This document shows positions 25,180 to 34,070 of a stretch of 64,000 bases of DNA, in pieces. The DNA is taken from positions 61,247 through 125,246 of the forward strand of contig NZ_JBALOV010000006.1 in assembly GCF_036965045.1 (NCBI RefSeq). The letters are read 5' to 3'. Source of the DNA: Ferdinandcohnia sp036965045 (GTDB lineage: Bacteria; Bacillota; Bacilli; Bacillales; Bacillaceae_L). The notes beneath the pieces were generated by a model. It was not told the DNA's origin. It saw only the letters and a list, made by a program, of their open reading frames with translations, and made no database searches. The position numbers and the translations under genes are program-made. Numbering within the stretch: position 1 is the stretch's first letter; each line of letters starts with the position of its first letter.

Positions 25180-26610
25180 TTAGGAAGTTAACAAACCATA
25201 TTTCTCCAACTTTCGATATAAGCTAGCTCTATGGATACCTAACATCGCTGCCGCTTCAGACCGAATCCCCTCACTAGCCTTTAAAGCGCGGATGATTGCC
25301 TCTTTTTCAGCCCTTTCCACCTCTTCTTCAAGAGAGAAGGAGAGGGAAGAAACCTTTGAATGTCTTTCAACATGTTCTAGTAAATAAGGGGGAAGGTGCT
25401 CTAAACAGATTTCCGGACCATTATCTGCAATATGAAGTGCTCGCTCAATGACATTTTGCATTTCCCTCACATTCCCCGGCCACTTATAACGACTAAATAA
25501 ATCTTCTACATTTGTGTGAAAGCTGCTAATGCTTTTACCAAGCTCATTATTTAGTTGACCCAAAATGAGATGTGCTGTAGTAATGATATCTTTGCCTCGC
25601 TCCCTCAAAGGTGGAATCATGATTTGAATCACGTTTAAACGGTAATAAAGATCTTCCCGGAACTCCCCTTTTTTAACCATTTCCTCGAGCGGACGATTTG
25701 TTGCTGAAATTAATCTGATGTCAATCTGATTCGTCTGACTGCCGCCAATCCTTTGAATTTCTTTTTCCTGTAAGACTCGTAATAGCTTTACCTGCATATC
25801 GAGAGGCATATCGCCGACTTCATCAAGAAATAACGTTCCACCTTGGGCCTGTTCAATCTTTCCAGTTTTTCCACCCTTTTTCGCTCCAGAAAATGCACCC
25901 TCCTCATAACCAAAGAGTTCCGATTCTAATAAACTTGCTGGGATGGCGGCGCAATTAAGGCATATAAGCGGACCCTCAGAACGGTTACTGGCTTCATGAA
26001 TTGCATGTGCAAACAATTCCTTGCCTGTTCCACTTTCCCCTCTAATCAATACCGTTGACCGACTATTGGCCACATTCAAGGCTAAATCTTTTACTTCTTT
26101 CATTCGTTCATGCTCACCAATAATCTGGTCAAACGAATATTTGGATCCTTGCACTTTTTTCAATTCTGGTTTATATAAGTCCAGCTTGCTATCGACTACG
26201 TTTAGGCGCTGAACCAATGATTTTAACTCGTTAATATCCGTATATAATACCTTGCCTATAGCCCCAACAACCTTTCCCTCTTTCCAAATAGGGGTGCGCA
26301 TGACGATAATACTCTTATCCTTTACGATCATAAAGGAGCCAATTTCGGATTGTCCTGTTTCTACGACAATATGCATTCGTGTATTTTCGATTACTTCCTT
26401 GACGTGCTTGCCAATCACCTCTTCCACTTTAACACCGAGGAACTCGCAGTAGGTTTGATTCATCATTGTGATTAGCCCCTGCCTATCAATCATGATAACC
26501 CCGTCATATAACAGTTCGATTATTTCCTTTAACTGTTCTACCTCTTTTTCCTTTTGCTCAAGCAGATTTAGAGTATGCTTCAATTCTTGTGAAATGCTAT
26601 GATTAATCAC
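25180..26610 (-). CDS. Sigma-54-dependent transcriptional activator (PAS-AAA-Fis)
   Basis: A 476-aa enhancer-binding protein. Residues 1-30 are a coiled coil, about 30-130 a PAS sensor domain, 160-390 the AAA+ domain with Walker A GESGTGKE (191-198), the sigma-54 contact loop GAFSGA (238-243) and Walker B GTLFLDEVGD (258-267), and the last 45 residues a Fis-type helix-turn-helix (RSEAAAMLGIHRASLYRKL). GAFSGA in place of GAFTGA is a conservative change. It lies upstream of and co-directional with bdhA and most likely controls it, sensing a small ligand through PAS. Confidence 0.9.
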   Translation of the reverse strand: MINHSISQELKHTLNLLEQKEKEVEQLKEIIELLYDGVIMIDRQGLITMMNQTYCEFLGVKVEEVIGKHVKEVIENTRMHIVVETGQSEIGSFMIVKDKSIIVMRTPIWKEGKVVGAIGKVLYTDINELKSLVQRLNVVDSKLDLYKPELKKVQGSKYSFDQIIGEHERMKEVKDLALNVANSRSTVLIRGESGTGKELFAHAIHEASNRSEGPLICLNCAAIPASLLESELFGYEEGAFSGAKKGGKTGKIEQAQGGTLFLDEVGDMPLDMQVKLLRVLQEKEIQRIGGSQTNQIDIRLISATNRPLEEMVKKGEFREDLYYRLNVIQIMIPPLRERGKDIITTAHLILGQLNNELGKSISSFHTNVEDLFSRYKWPGNVREMQNVIERALHIADNGPEICLEHLPPYLLEHVERHSKVSSLSFSLEEEVERAEKEAIIRALKASEGIRSEAAAMLGIHRASLYRKLEKYGLLTS

Positions 26611-26710
26611 GCCTAACCTCCTCTTTTAGATCCTATATTAAAAATACATTCGACAGGAGTCAGAATATTCCTTCAAAAACAACCCAGGCTTTGTTTTAGT
26701 AGAAAATGTA

Positions 26711-26744
26711 AAAAAGACCCGATACATAAAATATGTATCAGGCC
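26711..26744 (-). terminator. Terminator overlapping the 3' end of the MFS gene
   Basis: GGCCTGATACATA pairs with TATGTATCGGGTC around three bases, followed by TTTTTT on the minus strand. The MFS gene stop lies inside the stem. Confidence 0.8.
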
Positions 26745-27928
26745 TTTGCACTTAGTACAATATTGCTTTTTTCTTTTAGTTTCTTGTCATAAATAACCGT
26801 TGTGAATATCGAAACAATTAATAATACGGCTAGCACCGTAAATAACATGCTCATTCCCCATAAGTCAACGAGCAGACCCCCAAGAACAGGTCCAATCATT
26901 CTGCCACCGGTAGCCGTACTGTTAACAATTCCTTGATAAAAACCTTCTCTTCCTTTTGGCGCAAGGTCATTGGCGATCGTTGGAACGGCTGGCCAAACAA
27001 ACATTTCACCAATAGTTAAAATAATCATCGCCACTAAAAATCCGCTAAATGAGTTTGCAGCTGAGACAATGAGAAACGAACAAATAAAAATAAGGATACC
27101 AATGATGATTTGTTTTTTTAAGGATTTTGCAAAAGTTTTTATTGCTACTTTCAGCAACGGCTGTCCGAGAACAATTAATCCACCATTTACTGTCCATAGT
27201 AAGCTATATTGTTTTAACGTAATGCCGATATCCTGTGTATAGCTTGAAATTGTGGCTTGCCATTGCACATAGGCGACCCAACAGAGGACATAACCGATAC
27301 AAAGAATGAACAATGCAGTTAATTTCGAGCGGTTTTTTACCGTTTTAGATTGTTCAAGGATGCTTGATTGGTTTCCTTTTTCAGCATGAATTCCCCGATA
27401 ACCAAATAATGCGACTAAGAAGAAGAGGACATACATGAGTGTGTTTGCCATAAAAATATAATCAAATGAGTAGGATGCAACAAAACCTCCAAGTCCTGAG
27501 CCAATCGCTACACCAAGGTTCTGTGCGACATAAACGGCATTAAACGACTTTCTTCCACCCTCTGGCCAAACAGCCCCGGCCATCGCGAACATGGCGGGAA
27601 ACACCATCCCTGTACCGAAGCCAATGATGGTAAGAAAAAGAACATAATGAGGCCAACCGTGATAAAAGGTCAGTCCTGTAAGAGCCACCAACGAAATCAA
27701 GATACCTGCTAGAATTGACTTGTATCCTCCAATTTTATCAAAAAGGACGCCACCCACTAAATTTCCAATAACAGTTGCACCCGCATTAACCATTAACACA
27801 AGACCTGCAACAGATAATGATTTTCCTAAATGGCCATGAATATAAATGGCATTTAACGGCCATAAAAAAGATGAACCAGTCACATTAATAATCATCCCGA
27901 TAATGATCATCCAAAGCGCTCTCGGCAT
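26738..27928 (-). CDS. MFS transporter (drug-efflux-like, DHA1 type)
   Basis: A major facilitator protein of about 396 aa with 12 hydrophobic segments in two halves. The loop after helix 2 reads GGVLFDKIGGYKS, the MFS motif A. The ATG at 27928 follows GGGAGGTG and gives MPRALWMIIIGMIINVTGSS. The long N-terminal extension in the open frame lacks a site. Related Bacillus proteins are annotated as multidrug exporters; the substrate is unknown. Confidence 0.82.
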   Translation of the reverse strand: MPRALWMIIIGMIINVTGSSFLWPLNAIYIHGHLGKSLSVAGLVLMVNAGATVIGNLVGGVLFDKIGGYKSILAGILISLVALTGLTFYHGWPHYVLFLTIIGFGTGMVFPAMFAMAGAVWPEGGRKSFNAVYVAQNLGVAIGSGLGGFVASYSFDYIFMANTLMYVLFFLVALFGYRGIHAEKGNQSSILEQSKTVKNRSKLTALFILCIGYVLCWVAYVQWQATISSYTQDIGITLKQYSLLWTVNGGLIVLGQPLLKVAIKTFAKSLKKQIIIGILIFICSFLIVSAANSFSGFLVAMIILTIGEMFVWPAVPTIANDLAPKGREGFYQGIVNSTATGGRMIGPVLGGLLVDLWGMSMLFTVLAVLLIVSIFTTVIYDKKLKEKSNIVLSAKA

Positions 27929-28112
27929 ACGGGCACCTCCCTTTTCCATTTCGAATTTACATATCAAAATTATTCTATTCCTTGCGGCACGTATAATCAA
28001 TTTAAAAAAGTATTCCGATAAAATGGACAAGTACTACCCGGGGGGATTCATTGAAAATGGTTGCTATGTGTACGAGTTTTGCAAGGGTGGTGTACATGGA
28101 TGACATAAAGTA

Positions 28113-28146
28113 AAAAACCGACAAGCGATATCTACTTGTCGGTTTA
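28113..28146 (-). terminator. Terminator after the 53-aa small gene
   Basis: An 11-base stem AAACCGACAAG / CTTGTCGGTTT is followed by TTTTTTAC on the minus strand, directly downstream of the small reading frame at 28151-28312. Confidence 0.75.
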
Positions 28147-28150
28147 ATGT

Positions 28151-28312
28151 TTATTCTGGGCGCTGTTTTGATTTTACTGGCTGCCCTTTTTTTAGGTATT
28201 TTTGCTTGGATTTTTTTACAGGATCAAAATCCTGTCCGAATTCCACATCATTGCTATTTTTCCCATTTTTCGTTTTTTGCTCAGGATTGTTTTGATCAGA
28301 ACGTTTTTTCAT
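28151..28312 (-). CDS. Small, highly charged 53-aa protein of unknown function
   Basis: An ATG at 28312 follows AGGGGATGAAG and opens a 53-codon frame (MKKRSDQNNPEQKTKNGKN..., ending KSKQRPE). It is nearly all hydrophilic, with many Lys, Asn and Gln, and carries VEFGQDFDP in the middle. It starts 11 bases after the ytzC-like stop and ends at a strong terminator, which supports a real two-gene unit. The composition recalls small spore proteins, but I do not recognise the family. Confidence 0.65.
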   Translation of the reverse strand: MKKRSDQNNPEQKTKNGKNSNDVEFGQDFDPVKKSKQKYLKKGQPVKSKQRPE

Positions 28313-28323
28313 ATCTTCATCCC

Positions 28324-28608
28324 CTACATCTTATACTCTTGAATGATATTTGCGTCTAAAATCATATCATTTTGGAGTTGCTGCAATTGAAGTCGCATCC
28401 GGTGTAATTGCTCACGTTGCTGGTCATTACAGCTTTGAGCTAACTTTGCCAATTCGTTTGTAACTTCTTCCAATTGCAATTGTGCATCCGTATACTCTGT
28501 TGCATTATAAGCTTCTTGCCTTCTAGCCGCGGTAATTTGCTCCTGTGCATTACGCAAAGAATCTTCACAACGCTGTAAAAATGCCTCTACAGATTGTCGA
28601 GTAGCCAT
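28324..28608 (-). CDS. ytzC: YtzC-like small protein (DUF2524)
   Basis: A 94-aa helical protein beginning MATRQSVEAFLQRCEDSLRN and containing NDQQREQLHRMRLQLQQLQN, which matches the YtzC family of Bacillus. The ATG at 28608 has a strong GTAGGAGGGG site. The frame is open 31 codons upstream without one. Long amphipathic helices suggest a coiled coil. Function unknown. It is co-transcribed with the 53-aa gene downstream. Confidence 0.82.
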   Translation of the reverse strand: MATRQSVEAFLQRCEDSLRNAQEQITAARRQEAYNATEYTDAQLQLEEVTNELAKLAQSCNDQQREQLHRMRLQLQQLQNDMILDANIIQEYKM

Positions 28609-28708
28609 TCTTCCCCTCCTACATTCGAAATGAGAAGCTAAAGCTTTCTCACTTATAGTTTGTTCATCCTTTATTTCTTTTCTCAGAAAAGTTATTACCA
28701 ATTATCAA

Positions 28709-28768
28709 GCCCACAGGAAGTAGGGCACAAAGGATGTTGCCACAGGATGTAGCGTTCTTAGTCTTTGA
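28709..28768 (+). repeat. Degenerate fragment of the TCTAGCTCCAGG-family repeat (copy 3)
   Basis: Contains CCACAGGAAGT and CCACAGGATGT motifs 34 bases apart, matching the interior of the copy at 22551-22729. The outer ends are missing. Confidence 0.5.
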
Positions 28769-28853
28769 TCTTCGAATTTTCCATTTGAGTTCTTTAAAGA
28801 GTGCATGTTAAACTTTAACATAGGTATTTTTCTTAGTTAGGAGGGGCGAATAA

Positions 28854-29813
28854 ATGCCTCAGAATAATCCATTTTTATATTCAACAGATACTAAACGATA
28901 TCATACATGGAATTATCACTTACGAAATACGTTTGGACATAAGGTATTTAAATTAGCTCTTGATGGAGGGTTTGACTGCCCAAATCGAGATGGTACAGTT
29001 GCACATGGGGGCTGTACTTTTTGTAGTGTTTCGGGATCTGGCGATTTTGCTGGAAACCGTGCGGATGATATTCTTACACAATTTCATACGATAAAAAATA
29101 AAATGCATGAAAAATGGAAAGACGGTAAATATATGGCCTATTTCCAAGCCTTCACAAATACCCACGCACCCGTTGAGGTATTGCGCGAACGATTCGAGCC
29201 TGTATTAAATCAAGAAGGAGTTGTCGGTATTTCCATTGCAACAAGACCTGATTGTCTTCCCGAGGATGTTGTAGAATATTTAGCAGAGCTAAATGAACGG
29301 ACCTATCTTTGGATCGAGCTCGGCTTGCAAACCGTACATGAAAAAACAGCTCAGCTTATCAATCGTGCTCATGACTTTAAATGCTATGTCGATGGGGTTA
29401 ATAAGCTTCGCAAACATAATATTCGAATTTGTTCCCATATAATTAATGGACTGCCACAAGAAACACCAGAAATGATGATGGAGACAGCTAAAGAAGTGGC
29501 GAAGCTTGATGTGCAAGGAATCAAAATTCATTTGCTACATTTATTAAAAGGTACGCCAATGGTAAAGCAATATGAAAAAGGGCTTTTGGAATTCCTATCT
29601 TTTGATGAATATGTACAATTAGTTTGTGACCAGCTTGAAATTTTACCCCCTGAAATGATTGTTCACCGCATAACAGGTGATGGACCAATCGATTTAATGG
29701 TAGGACCGATGTGGAGTGTGAATAAATGGGAGGTTCTAAATACAATCGATTCTGAACTAAAACGGCGAAATAGCTATCAAGGAAAATATTATAAGGCTGA
29801 GGAAAACGTATGA
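28854..29813 (+). CDS. ytqA: Radical SAM protein YtqA (TIGR01212 type)
   Basis: A 319-aa radical SAM protein with the iron-sulfur motif in CPNRDGTVAHGGCTFCS (Cys-x11-Cys-x2-Cys, about residues 42-58), the longer spacing typical of this family. Later motifs include SIATRPDCLPEDVVEYL and ELGLQTVHEKTAQLINR. The ATG follows AGGAGGGGCG. It overlaps the methyltransferase gene by four bases, and both are thought to belong to wobble-uridine modification of tRNA in Gram-positives. That role for YtqA is inference from linkage. Confidence 0.9.
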   Translation: MPQNNPFLYSTDTKRYHTWNYHLRNTFGHKVFKLALDGGFDCPNRDGTVAHGGCTFCSVSGSGDFAGNRADDILTQFHTIKNKMHEKWKDGKYMAYFQAFTNTHAPVEVLRERFEPVLNQEGVVGISIATRPDCLPEDVVEYLAELNERTYLWIELGLQTVHEKTAQLINRAHDFKCYVDGVNKLRKHNIRICSHIINGLPQETPEMMMETAKEVAKLDVQGIKIHLLHLLKGTPMVKQYEKGLLEFLSFDEYVQLVCDQLEILPPEMIVHRITGDGPIDLMVGPMWSVNKWEVLNTIDSELKRRNSYQGKYYKAEENV

Positions 29814-30382
29814 AACTAGATCGAATTCTTCCATTTGCCCGGAATTTACTAAAACATGCTGTTAATGAGGGCGATTATGCCGTTGATGCAACGATCGGTA
29901 ATGGCCACGACACTGCGTTCCTTGCCTCTTTAGTGGGTAAAAGTGGACGTGTTTTCGGCTTTGATATTCAAAAAGAAGCGGTTGAAAATACAACTTCCCG
30001 TCTCAAAGATGAAGAGTTATTGGATTGTGTTAGCTTGTTTCATGAAAGCCATAATCAAATGTTAACGACAATCCCAACAGAAGCCCATGGCAAAATTGCA
30101 GGTGCCGTCTTTAATCTGGGATATCTGCCTGGTGGCAACAAGGAAATTGTCACAAAGCCAGATTCCACGATTGAAGCGATTGAGCAATTACTATCTCTTA
30201 TGAAACCTGAAGGTGTTATTGTCCTTGTTGTCTATCACGGTCATCAAGAAGGGGCTCTTGAACGAGATCGTCTGATAGAGTATTGTTCAACACTTGATCA
30301 AAATCGTGCCCATGTACTAATGTACCGATTTATGAATCAAATGAATAATCCGCCGTTTATTATCGCAATCGAAAAAAGATAG
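29810..30382 (+). CDS. mnmM: tRNA wobble-uridine methyltransferase MnmM (YtqB)
   Basis: A 190-aa class I SAM-dependent methyltransferase with motif I DATIGNGHDT near 25-34, FGFDIQKEAV as motif II, and VFNLGYLPGG near 100, the diagnostic YtqB pattern. YtqB has been identified as MnmM, which methylates 5-aminomethyluridine at the tRNA wobble position to complete mnm5U in bacteria lacking the usual MnmC. Its start overlaps the ytqA stop (ATGA), so translation is coupled. Confidence 0.9.
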   Translation: MKLDRILPFARNLLKHAVNEGDYAVDATIGNGHDTAFLASLVGKSGRVFGFDIQKEAVENTTSRLKDEELLDCVSLFHESHNQMLTTIPTEAHGKIAGAVFNLGYLPGGNKEIVTKPDSTIEAIEQLLSLMKPEGVIVLVVYHGHQEGALERDRLIEYCSTLDQNRAHVLMYRFMNQMNNPPFIIAIEKR

Positions 30383-30410
30383 AGCACCAAAATGCTTTAC
30401 GTTGTTTCAA

Positions 30411-30454
30411 TGTCTAGCTCCAGGCGCCGATAAGCGGGCGCCTGGAGCTTTTCT
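30411..30454 (+). repeat. TCTAGCTCCAGG-family repeat reduced to a terminator-like hairpin (copy 4)
   Basis: AGCTCCAGGCGCC (30416-30428) and GGCGCCTGGAGCT (30437-30449) form a perfect 13-base stem with an eight-base loop, followed by TTTTCTTAT. Only the ends of the repeat remain. It lies 30 bases past mnmM and can terminate its transcript. Confidence 0.75.
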
Positions 30455-31518
30455 TATCCAAATACATGCTGAAATTTGCGGTAAGCCCGTCCATTCACAT
30501 AAAAGAAAAAGGACGTCTTCCCGCCAAGCCTAATCATTTTTTTTGCAATTTTTAAGACACTTCGCTGTGTTCGAACCTTTTCATCTGATAAATAGAGACC
30601 AAGTAAGCCACGATTGATCATTCGATGGAATTTTTCATTTGGCAAACCGGCTGTATGCTTATCCGCTTCATTGATAAAATGTTTAAGGCGGTCGACTAGC
30701 TCGTTTTCATGTGAATAGTAAAAACAGAAGTTTAAATCCCCACCCTGGCGGTCCTCTTCTTGATCAATGAAATAATCGAGAAGGATGTGGAGCCCTTGTA
30801 TGTAAGGAAAGTAACCATTTCGAACTTTAACCGCAATTTCTTCTTTGAATTCCTCATGAAACGCGTAAGCAACTAAGCAAAAAATGCCCAGTGTTGAACC
30901 AGAGCAAGCTGAGAATTCATACCATGCCATACTTGGAAGATGATCTTGATGGCTTTTAAACCAGCTCTCGAGCCTCGGTACACGCTCTTCTACTTTTACA
31001 TGCTTATGTATTTGAAGGTCACAATAATAACTGGCTAGCTCCTGTAAATAATCAGCTATTTTATCGTAATGTTTAATGTTTTGAAGAACATCCTGACAGG
31101 TTTTAACTAGGCTTTCTAAGTAGCCACCATCATCCTGCTCATCGCGGTATTGATAATAATTTTTTGTTGGCTGCCCTGGCTGTAATGCATCCGGCATGGA
31201 ATCATGAAGTGAACGGAAATCAACAGGGTCTAATGAGGTGCTGCGGTCACAGAGATTATCTAGATAGTCACTAATCGTTTGATACGCAACAATAAAACGA
31301 ATACATTCCTCTATTTTTCCTTCTGAAAGTAAAGCAAGGATAGATCCGCCTTCACAGTGAAAGGTTTTTGAATCGATACTTGCCAAGGCCTGCTTGCGAA
31401 GCTCTTCATTTGGTATCTCCTCCGCTTTCCTTTTCCAAACCGCTAATTCACGATGGACAATTGGAAATACCTCACTATACACTTTCTTCATTAAACTAAT
31501 TGGTTGTGTTGGAACCAT
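30454..31518 (-). CDS. ytpB: Tetraprenyl-beta-curcumene synthase (YtpB)
   Basis: A 354-aa protein of the YtpB/DUF2600 family. These class I terpene cyclases convert a C35 prenyl diphosphate into tetraprenyl-beta-curcumene, a precursor of sesquarterpenes. Asp-rich metal-binding motifs are present as ISDYLDNLCDR (near 85) and DYFIDQEED (near 254). I use the ATG at 31518, preceded by AGAGGTG. The gene converges on mnmM with a hairpin between. Confidence 0.88.
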   Translation of the reverse strand: MVPTQPISLMKKVYSEVFPIVHRELAVWKRKAEEIPNEELRKQALASIDSKTFHCEGGSILALLSEGKIEECIRFIVAYQTISDYLDNLCDRSTSLDPVDFRSLHDSMPDALQPGQPTKNYYQYRDEQDDGGYLESLVKTCQDVLQNIKHYDKIADYLQELASYYCDLQIHKHVKVEERVPRLESWFKSHQDHLPSMAWYEFSACSGSTLGIFCLVAYAFHEEFKEEIAVKVRNGYFPYIQGLHILLDYFIDQEEDRQGGDLNFCFYYSHENELVDRLKHFINEADKHTAGLPNEKFHRMINRGLLGLYLSDEKVRTQRSVLKIAKKMIRLGGKTSFFFYVNGRAYRKFQHVFG

Positions 31519-31644
31519 AGATATCACCTCTAAATTTTAGCAACATCGATAATATGTCAATTTACGATACTTATGAAAGTTGATACACTAACCTTAATTG
31601 ATTTTTTATCGAATATCAAACAATTAAGAAAGGATGTACCTATT

Positions 31645-32163
31645 ATGATTTATCCATACAAAGGGAAATATCCTGAAATTGCAGACACTGTATTCATTGC
31701 TGATTACGCAACTGTCACGGGGGACGTAAAAATTGGGGAAGAAACAAATATATGGTTTAATACCGTTATCCGGGGTGATGTGGCACCAACTTTGATTGGA
31801 AAAAGAGTAAGCATTCAAGACAATTCGACCCTGCATCAAAGTCCAAACAATCCTTTGATAATCGAAGATGATGTCACAATTGGACATCAGGTGATTCTCC
31901 ATAGCTCAATTATCCGTAAAAATGCCCTAATCGGGATGGGTTCGATTATTCTGGATGGGGCTGAGATTGGCGAAGGTGCCTTTATTGGGGCTGGAAGCCT
32001 TGTTCCACAAGGTAAAAAAATCCCACCAAACACACTTGCCTTTGGGAGACCTGCTAAAGTAATTCGTGAACTAAACGACGACGATAAGAAGGACATGGCG
32101 AGAATTCGCCGTGAATATGTGGAAAAAGGTAAGCATTATAAACAATTACAAAAAGAAAAGTGA
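31645..32163 (+). CDS. ytoA: Gamma-class carbonic anhydrase-like protein (YtoA)
   Basis: A 172-aa left-handed beta-helix protein with hexapeptide repeats (VTGDVKIGEETNIWFNTVIRGD, IGMGSIILDGAEIGEGAF). Zinc-type histidines occur in NSTLHQSP and TIGHQVILH, as in gamma carbonic anhydrases. The ATG at 31645 follows GAAAGGATG; the frame opens 24 codons earlier without a site. Whether it hydrates CO2 or is an acyltransferase-like scaffold is not settled by sequence. Confidence 0.85.
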   Translation: MIYPYKGKYPEIADTVFIADYATVTGDVKIGEETNIWFNTVIRGDVAPTLIGKRVSIQDNSTLHQSPNNPLIIEDDVTIGHQVILHSSIIRKNALIGMGSIILDGAEIGEGAFIGAGSLVPQGKKIPPNTLAFGRPAKVIRELNDDDKKDMARIRREYVEKGKHYKQLQKEK

Positions 32164-32204
32164 ACGGCGCCTTGAACTCGACACTAAAAAATGAAGTAAG
32201 AACC

Positions 32205-32234
32205 AAAAAGCTCACCAAATCGGTGAGCTTTTTT
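32205..32234. terminator. Bidirectional terminator ytoA / metK
   Basis: AAGCTCACC pairs with GGTGAGCTT around a short loop, with A-run left and T6 right, between converging genes. Confidence 0.85.
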
Positions 32235-32237
32235 ATC

Positions 32238-33437
32238 TTATTTTACAGCCTGTGCTTTGAGTGTTTCTGCTTTGTCGGTACGCTCCCATGGCAGATCGAG
32301 ATCGTTTCTGCCAAAGTGACCATATGCAGCAGTTTGCTTATAGATTGGACGACGAAGATCCAGCATATTAATAATACCAGCAGGACGTAAATCAAAATTG
32401 TTTCGAACCAATTCTACAAGTACATCCTCAGACACTGTACCAGTTCCAAATGTATCAACAGAAATAGATACTGGTTGTGCAACACCGATTGCATACGCAA
32501 GCTGCACTTCACATTTATCAGCTAAGCCCGCCGCAACAAGGTTTTTCGCAACATAACGCGCAGCATATGCAGCAGAACGGTCAACTTTCGTTGGATCCTT
32601 ACCTGAGAATGCGCCACCACCATGACGTGCATAACCACCATACGTATCAACAATGATTTTACGGCCAGTTAAGCCAGCATCACCTTGTGGACCGCCAATT
32701 ACGAAACGCCCAGTTGGGTTAATAAAATATTTTGTATTTTCATCAATTAATTCACTTGGAACTACTGGATTGATGACATGTTCTTTTAGATTACGTTGAA
32801 TTTGTTCTAATGAGATTTCCGGATGGTGCTGAGTTGAAATAACAATTGTGTCAATTCTGACTGGATTATTATTTTCATCGTACTCAACAGTAACTTGAGT
32901 TTTTCCATCAGGACGTAAGTATGGAAGAATCTCATCTTTACGAACCTTCGTCAATCGGCGTGACAGCTTGTGAGCCAATGAAATTGGAAGAGGCATTAAC
33001 TCTTTCGTTTCATTACAAGCATAACCAAACATTAAGCCTTGGTCCCCTGCACCAATTGCTTCGATTTGTGCGTCTGTCATTTGACCTTCACGAGCTTCTA
33101 ACGCTTGGTCAACCCCCATCGCAATATCTGGAGATTGCTCATCGATCGATGTTAAAACTGCACATGTTTCATAGTCAAATCCGTATTTTGCACGAGTATA
33201 ACCAATCTCTTTAATCGTTTCACGGACAATCTTTGGGATATCTACATATGTAGAGGTTGTAATTTCTCCCGCAACAAGTACAAGACCTGTAGTAACAGAA
33301 GTTTCACACGCTACGCGTGCATTTGCATCATTTGCTAAGATGGCATCTAAAATAGAATCTGAAATTTGGTCACAGATTTTATCTGGATGGCCTTCCGTAA
33401 CAGACTCAGAAGTAAATAAACGGCGTCTAGTTGTCAC
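32238..33437 (-). CDS. metK: S-adenosylmethionine synthetase
   Basis: A 399-aa enzyme making SAM from methionine and ATP. The motifs GHPDKICDQ, GAGDQGLMFGYA and GGGAFSGKDPTKVDRSAAY are all intact. I place the start at GTG 33437, eight bases after AAAGGAGG, giving MTTRRRLFTSESVTEGHPDK; the 18 codons upstream in frame have no equivalent elsewhere that I recall. A SAM-I riboswitch precedes the gene, so excess SAM switches it off. Confidence 0.95.
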   Translation of the reverse strand: MTTRRRLFTSESVTEGHPDKICDQISDSILDAILANDANARVACETSVTTGLVLVAGEITTSTYVDIPKIVRETIKEIGYTRAKYGFDYETCAVLTSIDEQSPDIAMGVDQALEAREGQMTDAQIEAIGAGDQGLMFGYACNETKELMPLPISLAHKLSRRLTKVRKDEILPYLRPDGKTQVTVEYDENNNPVRIDTIVISTQHHPEISLEQIQRNLKEHVINPVVPSELIDENTKYFINPTGRFVIGGPQGDAGLTGRKIIVDTYGGYARHGGGAFSGKDPTKVDRSAAYAARYVAKNLVAAGLADKCEVQLAYAIGVAQPVSISVDTFGTGTVSEDVLVELVRNNFDLRPAGIINMLDLRRPIYKQTAAYGHFGRNDLDLPWERTDKAETLKAQAVK

Positions 33438-33657
33438 AAACGCTTCCTCCTTTTTCGGATTCAGAATTTGATAATCTTCAAATTCTGACATTCATTGATA
33501 CGGTACTCATTCCCTTAGTATTGTTACCTTCACGATTTTCTATCCTATATTAACCTTCTAGTATAATACAGCATACGTTGAGTAGTTATCTGTGATGTAC
33601 ACAAATAAACGCTATAAGTAACATGATTAAAACATGAATGGTTCTCATAACAGAAAT

Positions 33658-33690
33658 AAAAAACCTTCCCTGCTTATTTGAGGAAAGGTA
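33658..33690 (-). terminator. Regulated terminator of the metK SAM-I riboswitch
   Basis: On the minus strand ACCTTTCCT pairs with AGGGAAGGT and is followed by TTTTTTAT, between the aptamer and metK. Confidence 0.8.
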
Positions 33691-33712
33691 TTATCATTTA
33701 TCTCGCCTTTCA

Positions 33713-33876
33713 CTCTTATCGATCAAGGTCATGCCTTGCTCAGGTTAGCACCTTATCACTTTTTGAAAAGGAGACCTATTATTTATAGGTTTCACAAAAA
33801 TTCATTTGCCATGCAAGAAAAGTGATGGTTGCCGGGTTTCATTGGGCCTGTCCCTCCGCCAGCTCGGGATAAGAGA
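33713..33876 (-). promoter_or_regulatory. SAM-I (S-box) riboswitch upstream of metK
   Basis: The minus strand shows the full S-box signature: CTCTTATCCCGAGCTGGCGG, AGGGACAGGCCCAATGAAAC, CCGGCAACC, then GGTGCTAACCTGAGCAAGG and the closing GATAAGAG that pairs with the first block. A terminator follows. SAM binding should end transcription before metK. Confidence 0.95.
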
Positions 33877-33894
33877 GTATCCGTTCAATGAAAT

Positions 33895-33924
33895 ATCATA
33901 ACGCAGTCATCCTTTTCATGTCAA
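33895..33924 (-). promoter_or_regulatory. SigA-type promoter of the metK leader
   Basis: On the minus strand TTGACA and TATGAT are separated by 18 bases, placing the start a few bases before the S-box. Confidence 0.7.
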
Positions 33925-34070
33925 CCTAATTTCAATAAAATTTGATATTGAAGTGTATCACGCTAATTTATGAAAAAGACAAATTTTAAAAACAAATGGA
34001 TTATAAAGAACTATTTTAGATTATGCACGCACTTTTTATACATATGTTACGTAAAATACGTTAAATAGTA

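Noticed and set aside
19088..26610. Horizontally acquired island for the bdhA-liv cluster
   Set aside because: No integrase, flanking repeats or marked composition change was seen. The only repeat inside is a family member also found elsewhere in the window.
28113..28146. Riboswitch or attenuator upstream of the MFS gene
   Set aside because: The hairpin is on the transcript of the 53-aa gene and is followed by a T-run, so it is an ordinary terminator.
33438..33491. 18-codon extension of MetK
   Set aside because: The AAAGGAGG site falls inside it and points to the GTG at 33437, which gives the usual protein length.
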